Positions 52,748 to 61,303 of a stretch of 64,000 nt of DNA are shown in pieces (position 1 is the stretch's first letter; each line of letters starts with the position of its first letter). The position numbers were made by a program, and so were the translations under genes. Source of the DNA: Chryseobacterium indologenes (GTDB lineage Bacteria; Bacteroidota; Bacteroidia; Flavobacteriales; Weeksellaceae); assembly GCA_001013295.1 (NCBI GenBank), contig LAZY01000005.1, positions 1 to 64,000 on the forward strand, written 5' to 3'. The notes beneath the pieces are model-generated. The model did no database searches, had not been told where the DNA came from, and saw only the letters and a list, made by a program, of their open reading frames with translations.

Positions 52748-53887
52748 TTAGATTGTTTCCAATACTGTCTTCAAAGCATTGATAAATAGATCTGTTTCCT
52801 CTTTTTTGATAGTAAGTGCCGGAAGAATCCTTAAAACACTTTTATCATTCGAGTTTCCTGTGAAAATATGATGATCAAACAGTAAGCTTTTCCTTACTTC
52901 CGAACAGTCTCTGTCGAGTTCTATTCCGATCATCAATCCTTTCCTTCGGATCGATTTAATATGTGGTAAATCTTTAATTTCATTTTCAATATACTCGCCC
53001 ATTTGTTGAGTATTTTCGATAAGATTTTCATCTTTCATTACATCCAGAACGGCAATTGATGCTACACAAGCCAGATGATTTCCCCCAAATGTTGTCCCCA
53101 ACAGGCCATTGCTTGCTTCAAATTTAGGATGAATCAATACACCTCCAACCGGGAATCCATTGCCCATTCCTTTGGCCGTTGTAATAATGTCCGGTTCTAT
53201 TCCAAATTCCTGATGAGCAAAGAAATATCCGCTTCTTCCATATCCTGACTGCACTTCATCCAAAATCAAAACCGTGTTATATTTCTCACACAATTCTTTA
53301 ATCTTAGATAAAAATTCTACTGTTGGAATCATAATACCTCCCACTCCCTGGATTCCTTCGATGATTACTGAAGAAATTTCATTTCCGTGTGCTTCAAAAG
53401 TGTCTTCAAGCTGCTTTACATCATTCCATTCTGATTTGATAAATCTTTCTGAGAAGTTTACAGGAGCTACAATTTTCGGATTATCCGTCACTGAAACTGC
53501 TGCAGAAGTTCTTCCATGAAATGAACCTGAGAAATAAAGCACCTTGGTTTTTCCATTATGAAAAGAAGCCAGTTTTAATGCATTTTCATTGGCTTCTGCG
53601 CCTGAGTTGCATAGGAAAAGGTTATAGGTTTCATATCCGGAAAGTTTTCCAAGTTTTTCTGCCAGTTCAGTCTGCAATTCGTTCTGAACAGAGTTAGAAT
53701 AGAAAGAAATTTTCTCTAATTGTTCTTTCAGCTTATTCTGATAATGAGGATGATTGTGTCCGATAGAAATCACTGCGTGACCTCCGTAAAAATCAAGATA
53801 TTGTTCTCCTTTGTCATCCCAAAGAAACGAACCTTGAGCTTTAACCGGATTTATGTTGAATAATGGATATACGTTGAATAAATTCAT
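52748..53887 (-). CDS. argD: Acetylornithine aminotransferase
   Basis: The 379-residue class III aminotransferase has GGHAVISIGHNHPHYQ, the PLP Lys in TTAKGMGNGFPVGGVL and the LILDEVQSGYGRSG lid. It converts N-acyl-glutamate semialdehyde to N-acyl-ornithine. Fourth gene of the arginine cluster. Confidence 0.94.
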   Translation of the reverse strand: MNLFNVYPLFNINPVKAQGSFLWDDKGEQYLDFYGGHAVISIGHNHPHYQNKLKEQLEKISFYSNSVQNELQTELAEKLGKLSGYETYNLFLCNSGAEANENALKLASFHNGKTKVLYFSGSFHGRTSAAVSVTDNPKIVAPVNFSERFIKSEWNDVKQLEDTFEAHGNEISSVIIEGIQGVGGIMIPTVEFLSKIKELCEKYNTVLILDEVQSGYGRSGYFFAHQEFGIEPDIITTAKGMGNGFPVGGVLIHPKFEASNGLLGTTFGGNHLACVASIAVLDVMKDENLIENTQQMGEYIENEIKDLPHIKSIRRKGLMIGIELDRDCSEVRKSLLFDHHIFTGNSNDKSVLRILPALTIKKEETDLFINALKTVLETI

Positions 53888-53999
53888 TTTTGTTGATCGT
53901 TGTTAGTTTTGATGGTTGATGATTAAAAGCTTACAGGTCTAAAGTTATTCTTCATACTGCTGCAACTTCCTATCTACAACCTTCTACCTTATTAATAAT

Positions 54000-54965
54000 T
54001 TAAAATGCTACTGGCTTAAGGTTTAATCCTGCATTCTCTTCCCAGCCCATAGCTATGTTCATATTCTGAACAGCCTGCCCTGAAGCTCCTTTCAACAAAT
54101 TGTCAATCGCTGAATGAATAACGACTACATTTCCACTCTTTTCGATCTGAATCACACAGCGATTGGTATTGACAACCTGCTTTAAATCAACTGCCCTTTT
54201 ACTTACCGTTACAAAAGGCTCTCCTGCATAAAAATCCTGATATACTTGTTCTATTTCCTCCAGCTCCAGCTCCGTCTTCATTGTGGAACTTGTAAAAATT
54301 CCTCTTGCAAAATCGCCTCTCCATGGAACAAAATTCAGGGTTACTTCTTTATTATTAAATGCTGTCAGCTGCTGCAAAATCTCATCTACATGCTGGTGTG
54401 TCAAAGTTTTGTAAGCTGATATATTATCATTTCTCCATGTAAAATGGGTTGTTGCCTGCAAAGACTGTCCCGCTCCCGTTGACCCTGTGATCCCCGTCGT
54501 AAAAACCTCATCCAGCAACCCTTTTTCAGCCAATGGCAGCAATCCTAATTGAATTGCCGTTGCAAAACATCCGGGATTGGCAATACTTTTTGAACCAATC
54601 AGTTGTTTTTTATTGATTTCAGGTAATCCGTAGATAAATTCTCTACTTTCAAAATTTCCCTCCAGACGAAAATCATTTCCAAGATCAACTACCAGGGTTT
54701 CATTTGCTACAGGATTCTGAGTTAACCAATTTTGACTTTCCTTATGGGGAAGACATAGAAAAAGTATATCTACTTCTTCTGCCTGATTAGTCAAAACCAT
54801 GTCGCAAACCGTCGTTAAATCCGGGTACAGATCCGAAATTCTTGTTCCCGAATTCGAACGACTATATAAAAAACTCAATGTCACATGGGGATGGAAAGCC
54901 AGCAGACGTATCAACTCACTTCCTGTATAGCCGTTTGCTCCGACTATTCCTACTGTTTTTTTCAT
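54000..54965 (-). CDS. argC: N-acetyl-gamma-glutamyl-phosphate reductase
   Basis: The 321-residue reductase has the N-terminal nucleotide motif VGIVGANGYTGSELIRLL and the catalytic IANPGCFATAIQL (Cys) with the later HEVDEILQ-type helix. It reduces the acyl-glutamyl phosphate made by ArgB. It follows argG and its upstream spacer contains the intercistronic repeat (54996-55018). Confidence 0.95.
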   Translation of the reverse strand: MKKTVGIVGANGYTGSELIRLLAFHPHVTLSFLYSRSNSGTRISDLYPDLTTVCDMVLTNQAEEVDILFLCLPHKESQNWLTQNPVANETLVVDLGNDFRLEGNFESREFIYGLPEINKKQLIGSKSIANPGCFATAIQLGLLPLAEKGLLDEVFTTGITGSTGAGQSLQATTHFTWRNDNISAYKTLTHQHVDEILQQLTAFNNKEVTLNFVPWRGDFARGIFTSSTMKTELELEEIEQVYQDFYAGEPFVTVSKRAVDLKQVVNTNRCVIQIEKSGNVVVIHSAIDNLLKGASGQAVQNMNIAMGWEENAGLNLKPVAF

Positions 54966-54995
54966 ATTTTTATCGATAGGACGTTGTTCTATCTT

Positions 54996-55018
54996 GGGTT
55001 AAATCGTTCCTTCGGAAC
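54996..55018. repeat. Intercistronic hairpin repeat, argG-argC copy
   Basis: GGGTTAAATCGTTCCTTCGG...AAC is the second copy of the 23-base unit at 51608-51630. Its right end is shared with the argG stop codon (55018-55020), so the repeat overlaps the gene end. Confidence 0.6.
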
Positions 55019-56214
55019 TAGTTGATATTTTGGTTGATCTGGTGGTATATATTTAAGGAATTGCTTACAATTTTTGTATACCCTTTTACATCTTCTCCCG
55101 TCCATGCTCTGTTGGCTTCTCCGTAACTTCCGAATTGATCAGACATCAGGTCATGATCAGATTCTATCCCGTTCAAAACAAATCGGTAAGGATGAAGTGT
55201 TATAAACACTTTCCCACTCACTGTTTTCTGAGAATCTGTCAGGAAAGACTCAATATTTCTCATTACAGGATCCAGAAATAGCGCCTCATGAAGCCAGTTT
55301 CCGTACCAGTCGGACAATTGAGACTTCATCATTTGCTGGTATTTTGAAAGGGTATGCTTCTCCAATAAATGGTGTGCTTTAATGATCACTGAAGCTGCCG
55401 CTGCTTCAAATCCTACTCTTCCTTTAATTCCTACAATCGTATCTCCAACATGAATATCACGTCCTATTCCATACACTGAAGCCAGTTTTTCTATTTTCTG
55501 AATAGCATATACTGAGTGTTCAAAATTCTCTCCGTTAACTGAAACAACCTCTCCGTTTTTAAATTCGATTTCCAGTTCTGAAGGCTGAGTTTCCTGAACC
55601 TGTGACGGAAATGCTTCTTCAGGCAGATAATTTCTTGACGTCAATGTCTCCTTACCGCCTACAGAAGTCCCCCACAACCCTTTATTGACTGAATATTGTG
55701 CTTTATGAAATTCCATTTCATACCCATGACTTTTCAAAAATTCTATTTCTTCTTCACGGGACAGCGCCATATCACGAATAGGCGTAATGATCTCAACACT
55801 CGGGCACATTACCTGGAAGATCAAGTCGAAACGAACCTGATCGTTTCCAGCACCTGTACTTCCGTGTGCGATAGCATCTGCATCGACCTCGATCGCGTAT
55901 TTTGCAATCTTCTGAGCCTGAATCGTACGTTCAGCACTTACAGAAAGAGGATAGGTATTGTTTTTCAGTACATTCCCGAAAATCAGATATTTCACACATG
56001 AATTGTAATAATCTTCCTGAGCGTCTACGCACCTGTATTCTTTCACTCCTAAATTCAAGGCTTTTCTTTCCAATTCTTTTTCTTCTTCTTTGGAAAAACC
56101 GCCTGTATTCACAGTGACCGCATACACATCATATCCCAGTGTCTCACTAAGATATTTAGCACAGTAGGAAGTATCCAGACCTCCACTAAACGCTAAGATG
56201 ACTTTCTTTTTCAT
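55018..56214 (-). CDS. argG: Argininosuccinate synthase
   Basis: From the ATG at 56214 the protein is ~398 residues with the PP-loop AFSGGLDTSYCAKYL, GSTGAGNDQVRF and the family's later ITLHPYRFVLNG block. It joins citrulline and aspartate using ATP. The first 45 bases of the longer frame overlap the upstream GNAT gene; the ATG at 56214 gives the normal start and reduces the overlap to 29 bases. Confidence 0.96.
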   Translation of the reverse strand: MKKKVILAFSGGLDTSYCAKYLSETLGYDVYAVTVNTGGFSKEEEKELERKALNLGVKEYRCVDAQEDYYNSCVKYLIFGNVLKNNTYPLSVSAERTIQAQKIAKYAIEVDADAIAHGSTGAGNDQVRFDLIFQVMCPSVEIITPIRDMALSREEEIEFLKSHGYEMEFHKAQYSVNKGLWGTSVGGKETLTSRNYLPEEAFPSQVQETQPSELEIEFKNGEVVSVNGENFEHSVYAIQKIEKLASVYGIGRDIHVGDTIVGIKGRVGFEAAAASVIIKAHHLLEKHTLSKYQQMMKSQLSDWYGNWLHEALFLDPVMRNIESFLTDSQKTVSGKVFITLHPYRFVLNGIESDHDLMSDQFGSYGEANRAWTGEDVKGYTKIVSNSLNIYHQINQNIN

Positions 56215-56872
56215 CTGGATTTTTTTTATTTTCATTAATAATTGCATGAAATTCACCAATAGACTCCTGTATAGAATCTCCAGAAGCAGACTGGCTTATT
56301 TCATGATACTGATTTTCAGGTTGATTGTTTACAACCTCATTCTTTTTTATATCTTCCGGAACAAATAACATGGCTGTACACAGACAGTTTTTACGTTCCT
56401 TTTTCATTAAGATCTCATAGTTCACACAGTTTTTACATCCATTCCAGAACTCTTCATCCTGTGTAAGTTCAGAATAGATCACCGGCTTATAACCTAAATC
56501 GCTATTGATTTTCATTACCGCAAGGCCTGTTGTCAATCCAAAAACCTTTGCTTCCGGATATTTTTCTCTAGATAACTGGAAAACTTTATGCTTAATCTGA
56601 GTGGCCACTCCCCCGTTCCTGAATTTCGGAGACACGATCAGTCCCGAATTGGCTACAAACTTCCCATGCGACCAGGTTTCTATATAACAGAAACCTACCC
56701 ACTCACCGTTTTCAGTGGCTACCACAGCATTGCCCTCTGAAATTTTCTTACTCAAATATTCTATAGAACGTTTTGCGATCCCCGTTCCTCTACGCTGTGC
56801 AGAATCATACATTTCCTGCTGTATTTCACTCACATACATTAGATGTTCGCATGAGGAAATTTCTATTTCCAT
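56186..56872 (-). CDS. GNAT acetyltransferase, candidate N-acylglutamate synthase
   Basis: The 228-residue protein has the GNAT acyl-CoA motif NGGVATQIKHKVFQL (residues 86-100) and a C-terminal Cys set: Cys146 and Cys149 (NGCKNCVNYE) and Cys163 and Cys165 (KNCLCTAMLF), perhaps a metal site. It is the first gene of the arginine cluster and no argA or argJ is present, so it is the best candidate for the acylation of glutamate. Genetic work in Bacteroides (from memory) points to GNATs of this kind as the missing synthase. Overlaps argG by 29 bases. Confidence 0.75.
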   Translation of the reverse strand: MEIEISSCEHLMYVSEIQQEMYDSAQRRGTGIAKRSIEYLSKKISEGNAVVATENGEWVGFCYIETWSHGKFVANSGLIVSPKFRNGGVATQIKHKVFQLSREKYPEAKVFGLTTGLAVMKINSDLGYKPVIYSELTQDEEFWNGCKNCVNYEILMKKERKNCLCTAMLFVPEDIKKNEVVNNQPENQYHEISQSASGDSIQESIGEFHAIINENKKNPDEKESHLSV

Positions 56873-56893
56873 TTATTTATCTAATTTTTTTGG

Positions 56894-56926
56894 CAAATTT
56901 AAAATATAATTTCTTTTAAAACCAAA
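56894..56926 (-). promoter_or_regulatory. Bacteroidota-type promoter of the arginine cluster
   Basis: On the minus strand TAAATTTG (56901-56894) is preceded by TTTG (56926-56923) at 21 bases, within the usual 17-23 range, giving transcription starting near 56888 and a leader of about 16 bases to the GNAT ATG. Confidence 0.65.
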
Positions 56927-56987
56927 TAAAAAAGATATTTTTTTTGTTTTAAAAATTTACACAGGTAAAATTATCTTTATTCAAAAA

Positions 56988-57020
56988 TATATATTTGCTA
57001 ATTTATTATATATTTGCTAA
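56988..57020. promoter_or_regulatory. Paired 14-bp direct repeats with -7 elements upstream of the transposase-like gene
   Basis: TATATATTTGCTAA occurs at 56988-57001 and again at 57007-57020, 19 bases apart, each containing a TATATTTG. The second may serve as the gene's promoter; the first could be a duplicated operator. The interval between the two divergent genes is 160 bases. Confidence 0.6.
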
Positions 57021-57032
57021 AAAACTATAGTT

Positions 57033-57449
57033 ATGGAAAATACCTGTCCAAAATGCAATAGCAACAAAGTCGTGAAAAGCGGGATCATCAACAACAAACA
57101 ACGCTTTCACTGTAAGGACTGTAACTATTATTTTACGGTCAAAAAGCTGGGGAAACAAATTGATGATTACTACGTAACAAAAGCACTTCAGCTCTATCTT
57201 GAAGGATTGAGCTTCCGTGAAATAGAGCGAATCATTGGGGTATCTCATGTTACAATCAGCTCCTGGATCAAAAAATACAATATCACAAGGCCTCCTCATT
57301 CTGAATTCCATCCTGTTTACAAAATCCTGAAACAAAGCGAACTGATAGAATACATCGCCCAGGAAGAAAATATTAAAAATTCAGGGATTATTATCACTCA
57401 GTTTGCGGATAAGTATATGCTGATCAAGTGGGAAAGATTTAAGAAGTAG
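57033..57449 (+). CDS. Zinc-ribbon/HTH protein resembling the IS1 InsA half of a transposase
   Basis: The 138-residue protein has a zinc ribbon (Cys5-Cys8 ... Cys27-Cys30: CPKC ... CKDC) followed by an HTH (EGLSFREIERIIGVSHVTISSWIKKYN), as in InsA-type proteins that regulate IS1 transposases. No transposase catalytic domain or terminal inverted repeats are near. It is divergent from the arginine cluster and its own promoter carries paired direct repeats, so it is more likely a domesticated regulator than a mobile element. Confidence 0.75.
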   Translation: MENTCPKCNSNKVVKSGIINNKQRFHCKDCNYYFTVKKLGKQIDDYYVTKALQLYLEGLSFREIERIIGVSHVTISSWIKKYNITRPPHSEFHPVYKILKQSELIEYIAQEENIKNSGIIITQFADKYMLIKWERFKK

Positions 57450-57636
57450 ACTAAGAGAGATGAGAAGATAAGAGATAAGAGATGATAAACAGATAGATAA
57501 TAGACTTTATTCCTTTATTTTATAGTTTTATAAAATACAACTATAGTCTTAGCACTAATATATATTAAATTTTCATAAACGAATTATTAATTACAATTTG
57601 GCTTTCACAAAAAACAACGCCAAAAATTGATAATTT

Positions 57637-59016
57637 ATGAAGAAATTACTTACATTCATTGGAGTAGCCTTAATCAGCAGTTCTCTGTACTCACAAGGTT
57701 CTCCTGATTACGGCAGTGGACTGAAATTAAATCTTAATCCTGAAGGAGATAAATTTATCAGATTTATTTTATGGGACCAGCTTTGGCTAAGGAATACTTC
57801 TATGAACCCTGGAACGATGGTTGGAGGAGAGCCTACCGACAACTCCTGGAGTATAGGAAACAGAAGATTACGGGCTTTAACTTATGCACAGATTTCTAAA
57901 AGGTACATGATCCTTCTCCACTTTGGAATCAATAATCAAACATTCATCAATGGCGGAGCTACAGGCACCTCAGGAACAGGGGGCTATGGAAACGGAAAGA
58001 AAACCCAGCTGTTCTTTCACGATGCCTGGAACGAATATGCAGTGATTTTACCTGGAGAGGCAGGAAAATTCAGTTTATCTTTAGGGGCAGGGCTTCATTA
58101 TTATATGGGACTCTCCCGAATGACAATGGCTTCTACTTTAAATTTCCTCACTGTAGATTCCCCGGTATTCTCGTGGCCTCTCATCGACAATTCGGATCAG
58201 TTTGCAAGACAGCTCGGAATGTTTGCCAAAGGAAAATACGGAAAACTGGAATACCGTTTCAGTTTAAACAAACCTTTCGCAACTGATTTAACCCCAGCCA
58301 ATGTAACAGATGCTTCAAAAGCAGTTGCTGTAGACAACAATGGAAATCCAAGTTTTTCAAAAGCTGGCTATCTTGAGTATCAGTTCCTTGATGAAGAATC
58401 GAACACCCTTCCTTTCAAAGTAGGTTCTTATCTGGGAACGAAAAAAGTCTTCAATGTAGGCGCCGGCTTCTACCATCAGGCAGACGGAACGAGAACTTCA
58501 GTAAATTCAACGATTGAAAAACACGACATCACCCTTCTTGCTGTAGATGCATTTGCTGATATTCCATTGGGAGATGCAAAAAATAAAATGGCTGTTTCAG
58601 CTTATGCCGGATATTACAACTACAATTTCGGCCCTAACTATGTAAGAAATCTGGGTACGATGAATATCGGAGCCAACGATCCGAACTTTATCGGCAACAA
58701 AGCAATCGCAGGACCCGGAAATTTACAGCCAACCATCGGAACAGGTAATATTATCTACGCACAAGCCGGTTTGCTATTACCAAGTCAGGCAGAAAAGCCT
58801 AAAATCAGAATACAACCCTTTGCAGCTTACACTCACAAAAGCTTTGAGGCATTCGATAAGTCATCCAATCAATTTGACATTGGAGCTAACTGGTTCATAG
58901 ACGGACATCATGCAAAAATTACCACCCAGTATTCCACAAGACCTGTTTATACAAGCCCTACGGAAAGTCCATCTTCAAAAGGAGAATTTATTATACAGTT
59001 CCAGATTTATTTATAA
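57637..59016 (+). CDS. Outer-membrane porin-like beta barrel
   Basis: The 459-residue protein has a signal peptide (MKKLLTFIGVALISSSLYSQ) and then alternating amphipathic strands ending in an aromatic-rich C-terminus (KGEFIIQFQIYL). Patches such as RLRALTYAQISKRYMILLHFGINNQ and LEYRFSLNKPF are typical of large substrate-selective porins. The neighbour downstream is an MHS transporter, so the pair may import the same solute. Function inferred from position and structure pattern. Confidence 0.75.
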   Translation: MKKLLTFIGVALISSSLYSQGSPDYGSGLKLNLNPEGDKFIRFILWDQLWLRNTSMNPGTMVGGEPTDNSWSIGNRRLRALTYAQISKRYMILLHFGINNQTFINGGATGTSGTGGYGNGKKTQLFFHDAWNEYAVILPGEAGKFSLSLGAGLHYYMGLSRMTMASTLNFLTVDSPVFSWPLIDNSDQFARQLGMFAKGKYGKLEYRFSLNKPFATDLTPANVTDASKAVAVDNNGNPSFSKAGYLEYQFLDEESNTLPFKVGSYLGTKKVFNVGAGFYHQADGTRTSVNSTIEKHDITLLAVDAFADIPLGDAKNKMAVSAYAGYYNYNFGPNYVRNLGTMNIGANDPNFIGNKAIAGPGNLQPTIGTGNIIYAQAGLLLPSQAEKPKIRIQPFAAYTHKSFEAFDKSSNQFDIGANWFIDGHHAKITTQYSTRPVYTSPTESPSSKGEFIIQFQIYL

Positions 59017-59021
59017 AATAA

Positions 59022-59156
59022 TTTGAACCATTAAGAAAATTGAAGATTTTAAAACAAGTTAAGCTTCATCAAAGATGAAAAATAAGTATACCGCTTAAAA
59101 AGCTTCAGCTTCAACCTTAATTACCCTTAATTGCTTAAAATCCTTAATGGTTTAAA
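59022..59156. repeat. MITE-like element with AACCATTAAG termini, copy 2
   Basis: TTTGAACCATTAAG (59022-59035) and CTTAATGGTTTAAA (59143-59156) are inverted with one mismatch. The 135-base body resembles the copy at 47916-48059 in length and TTAAG-rich composition. It lies between the porin and transporter genes. Confidence 0.6.
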
Positions 59157-59195
59157 AATAAATATCATTTTCACTAACATCAAAAACTAATCAAT

Positions 59196-60776
59196 ATGAG
59201 CGATAATCATCACGAAAGCTATGAAAATATGACCGACAGGCAAAAGAACCGCACCATCTGGAGCGTGATCACCGCCTCTTCCCTCGGTACTTTGATAGAA
59301 TGGTACGATTTCTACATCTTCGGAAGTTTAGCCGTTGTTCTGGCCACCAAATTTTTCCCGGCCGATAATCCTACTGCAGCATTTCTGTCTACGCTAGCCA
59401 CTTTTGCTGCCGGATTTGTGATAAGACCTTTCGGAGCCTTATTTTTCGGAAGACTGGGAGATCTTATCGGAAGAAAATATACGTTCCTTGTTACGTTACT
59501 GATCATGGGGTTCTCTACCTTCCTGATCGGATGTATCCCAAGCTATGAAACGATCGGATTCATGGCGCCCGTGTTGGTTTTAATTTTAAGATTACTACAA
59601 GGATTAGCACTTGGAGGTGAATATGGAGGTGCTGCTACTTATGTTGCCGAATATGCACAGCCCCACCGGAGAGGATACTGGACATCCTGGATCCAGACCA
59701 CAGCTACAGCCGGACTTTTCATTTCACTGATTGTTATTTTAATCACCAAAACAACGCTTTCTGCTGAGGAATTTGATACCTGGGGATGGAGAATTCCTTT
59801 CTGGATCTCTATTTTAATGGTTGCCGTTTCTTACATTATCAGAAAGAATATGAAAGAGTCACCTCTTTTTGCAAAGGCCAAAAGCGAGGGAAAAACATCC
59901 AAAAACCCGTTAAAGGAAAGCTTCGGAAATAAATACAACTTCAAATTCGTTCTTCTTGCCTTATTCGGGGCAGCGATGGGACAAGGGGTAATCTGGTACA
60001 CAGGACAATTCTACGCAATGAGCTTTATGCAGAAAGTGATGAATATTGACTCTACGCAGGTGGATTATTTAATGGCAACCGCTTTGTTTTTAGGAACTCC
60101 TTTCTTTGTATTCTTCGGTTGGCTATCTGATAAAATCGGACGAAAAGCCGTGATGATGACCGGAATGCTGATTGCCATTTTAGCGTACAGACCTATCTAT
60201 GACAGCATGTTCAAAAGCGTCGGCTTAGAAAACAAAATAATAGCCACGAATGGAATTACAGAAAAAAGAACCGCAAAGATCCACAATGATATTGCTACAG
60301 ACAGTCTTGTTACGTTCCACAAAGAAACTCTTTACACAGATGGAACTTTAATCAAAAAGGATAGTATTGTTCACTGGTCGCCTAGTGGTCCTGTGATGAA
60401 AGACGGTAAAGCTGAAGAGCCTAGAGTATCACAATCTGTAAAAGTAAGTGATAACACCAAATGGCATCTGATCTTCCTGGTATTTGTTCAGGTCCTGTTT
60501 GTAACTATGGTATACGGACCTATTGCAGCATTCCTTGTAGAAATGTTCCCGGTAAGAATCCGCTATACTTCGATGTCTCTACCTTATCATATCGGAAACG
60601 GGGTATTTGGAGGTCTTCTTCCGGCAGTAGCTACCTACCTGGTAACCACAGGAAAAGAAGCCGGCCATGCAACATGGTATCTTGAAGGACTTTGGTATCC
60701 TATTGGAGTGGCCGCAGTCTGCCTGATCATCGGATTATTTTATCTTAAAAATAAGAACAATAATCTTCATGATTAA
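59196..60776 (+). CDS. MHS-family MFS symporter (probable organic-acid or betaine transporter)
   Basis: The 526-residue protein is a 12-TM metabolite:H+ symporter: the N-terminal GTLIEWYDFYIFGSLAVV and RPFGALFFGRLGDLIGRKYT (the loop 2-3 RxGR signature), LALGGEYGGAATYVAEYAQPHRRG, and later RMRYTSMSLPYHIGNGVFGG-type half. An unusual ~90-residue hydrophilic stretch (about 345-430, from NKIIATNGITEKRTAK to APLSQSVKVSDN-like) is inserted in the second half. Substrates of the family include proline/betaine, citrate and other organic acids. Confidence 0.85.
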   Translation: MSDNHHESYENMTDRQKNRTIWSVITASSLGTLIEWYDFYIFGSLAVVLATKFFPADNPTAAFLSTLATFAAGFVIRPFGALFFGRLGDLIGRKYTFLVTLLIMGFSTFLIGCIPSYETIGFMAPVLVLILRLLQGLALGGEYGGAATYVAEYAQPHRRGYWTSWIQTTATAGLFISLIVILITKTTLSAEEFDTWGWRIPFWISILMVAVSYIIRKNMKESPLFAKAKSEGKTSKNPLKESFGNKYNFKFVLLALFGAAMGQGVIWYTGQFYAMSFMQKVMNIDSTQVDYLMATALFLGTPFFVFFGWLSDKIGRKAVMMTGMLIAILAYRPIYDSMFKSVGLENKIIATNGITEKRTAKIHNDIATDSLVTFHKETLYTDGTLIKKDSIVHWSPSGPVMKDGKAEEPRVSQSVKVSDNTKWHLIFLVFVQVLFVTMVYGPIAAFLVEMFPVRIRYTSMSLPYHIGNGVFGGLLPAVATYLVTTGKEAGHATWYLEGLWYPIGVAAVCLIIGLFYLKNKNNNLHD

Positions 60777-60819
60777 GCATTGAATCATTTAAATTTTTAT
60801 TAATTTTAAAACTACTAAA

Positions 60820-61047
60820 ATGAACGGATTAAAAAAAATATTAGGCATTCTCTGGATCACAATTGCCGTGGTCGTAGGATATTTCGGAACTACTGTCATG
60901 GGAATTCCCAAGATCACTTCCGGGAAACAGGAAGATCTGGTCTTCGGTATCATCATTCTTTTTGTGCTGATGCCGATTATCTCAGGCGGAATGGCTGTTT
61001 TTGGATATTATGCGTTAACAGGAGAATATTCGGACGACAAAATTTAA
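60820..61047 (+). CDS. Small membrane protein of unknown function
   Basis: The 75-residue product has two transmembrane helices (ILGILWITIAVVVGYFGTTVMG and LVFGIIILFVLMPIISGGMAVFGYYAL). It lies 43 bases after the transporter gene and is probably cotranscribed with it. The layout and position recall small accessory proteins found next to MHS transporters in Bacteroidota (DUF6814-like, from memory); no function is assigned. Confidence 0.65.
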   Translation: MNGLKKILGILWITIAVVVGYFGTTVMGIPKITSGKQEDLVFGIIILFVLMPIISGGMAVFGYYALTGEYSDDKI

Positions 61048-61054
61048 AAACAAT

Positions 61055-61094
61055 AAAGATCATTGATGGATTTTACATTCATCAATGATCTTTT
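61055..61094 (+). terminator. Terminator or processing hairpin between two small genes
   Basis: AAAGATCATTGATG and CATCAATGATCTTTT form a perfect 14-bp stem with an 11-base loop. It sits between the two small membrane-protein genes and could separate them into different transcripts or shape their ratio. Confidence 0.75.
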
Positions 61095-61108
61095 ATCAAG
61101 TATTATTT

Positions 61109-61303
61109 ATGAAAAAAAGACACGAACAAAAACTGGTTATCCTGAGCATCGGGCTGATGATTGCTTTCAGTATTCCTATTTCTCTTCTGTTCAACAGCGA
61201 GAAAGAAGTTCTGGGCTACCCTATGATCCTGGTTTATCTGTTCGCCGTCTGGATGATTTCCATTGTGATTTCATTAGTCATTGTAAAAAAGTATAATGAA
61301 TAG
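61109..61303 (+). CDS. Small membrane protein of unknown function
   Basis: From the ATG at 61109 the product is 64 residues with two transmembrane helices (VILSIGLMIAFSIPISLLF and MILVYLFAVWMISIVISLVIV). It overlaps the transporter-kinase gene by 8 bases, so the two are coupled. Similarity in size and layout to small symporter partner subunits (DUF4212-like) suggests a partner for the SLC5-like domain, but no diagnostic motif is present. Confidence 0.6.
   Translation: MKKRHEQKLVILSIGLMIAFSIPISLLFNSEKEVLGYPMILVYLFAVWMISIVISLVIVKKYNE

Noticed and set aside
53274..53519. Plus-strand ORFs inside the arginine cluster
   Set aside because: They are shadows of the minus-strand argD and neighbours and have no independent support.
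57033..57449. A complete IS1-type insertion sequence
   Set aside because: No InsB-like catalytic frame, no terminal inverted repeats and no target duplication are seen around the zinc-ribbon gene.
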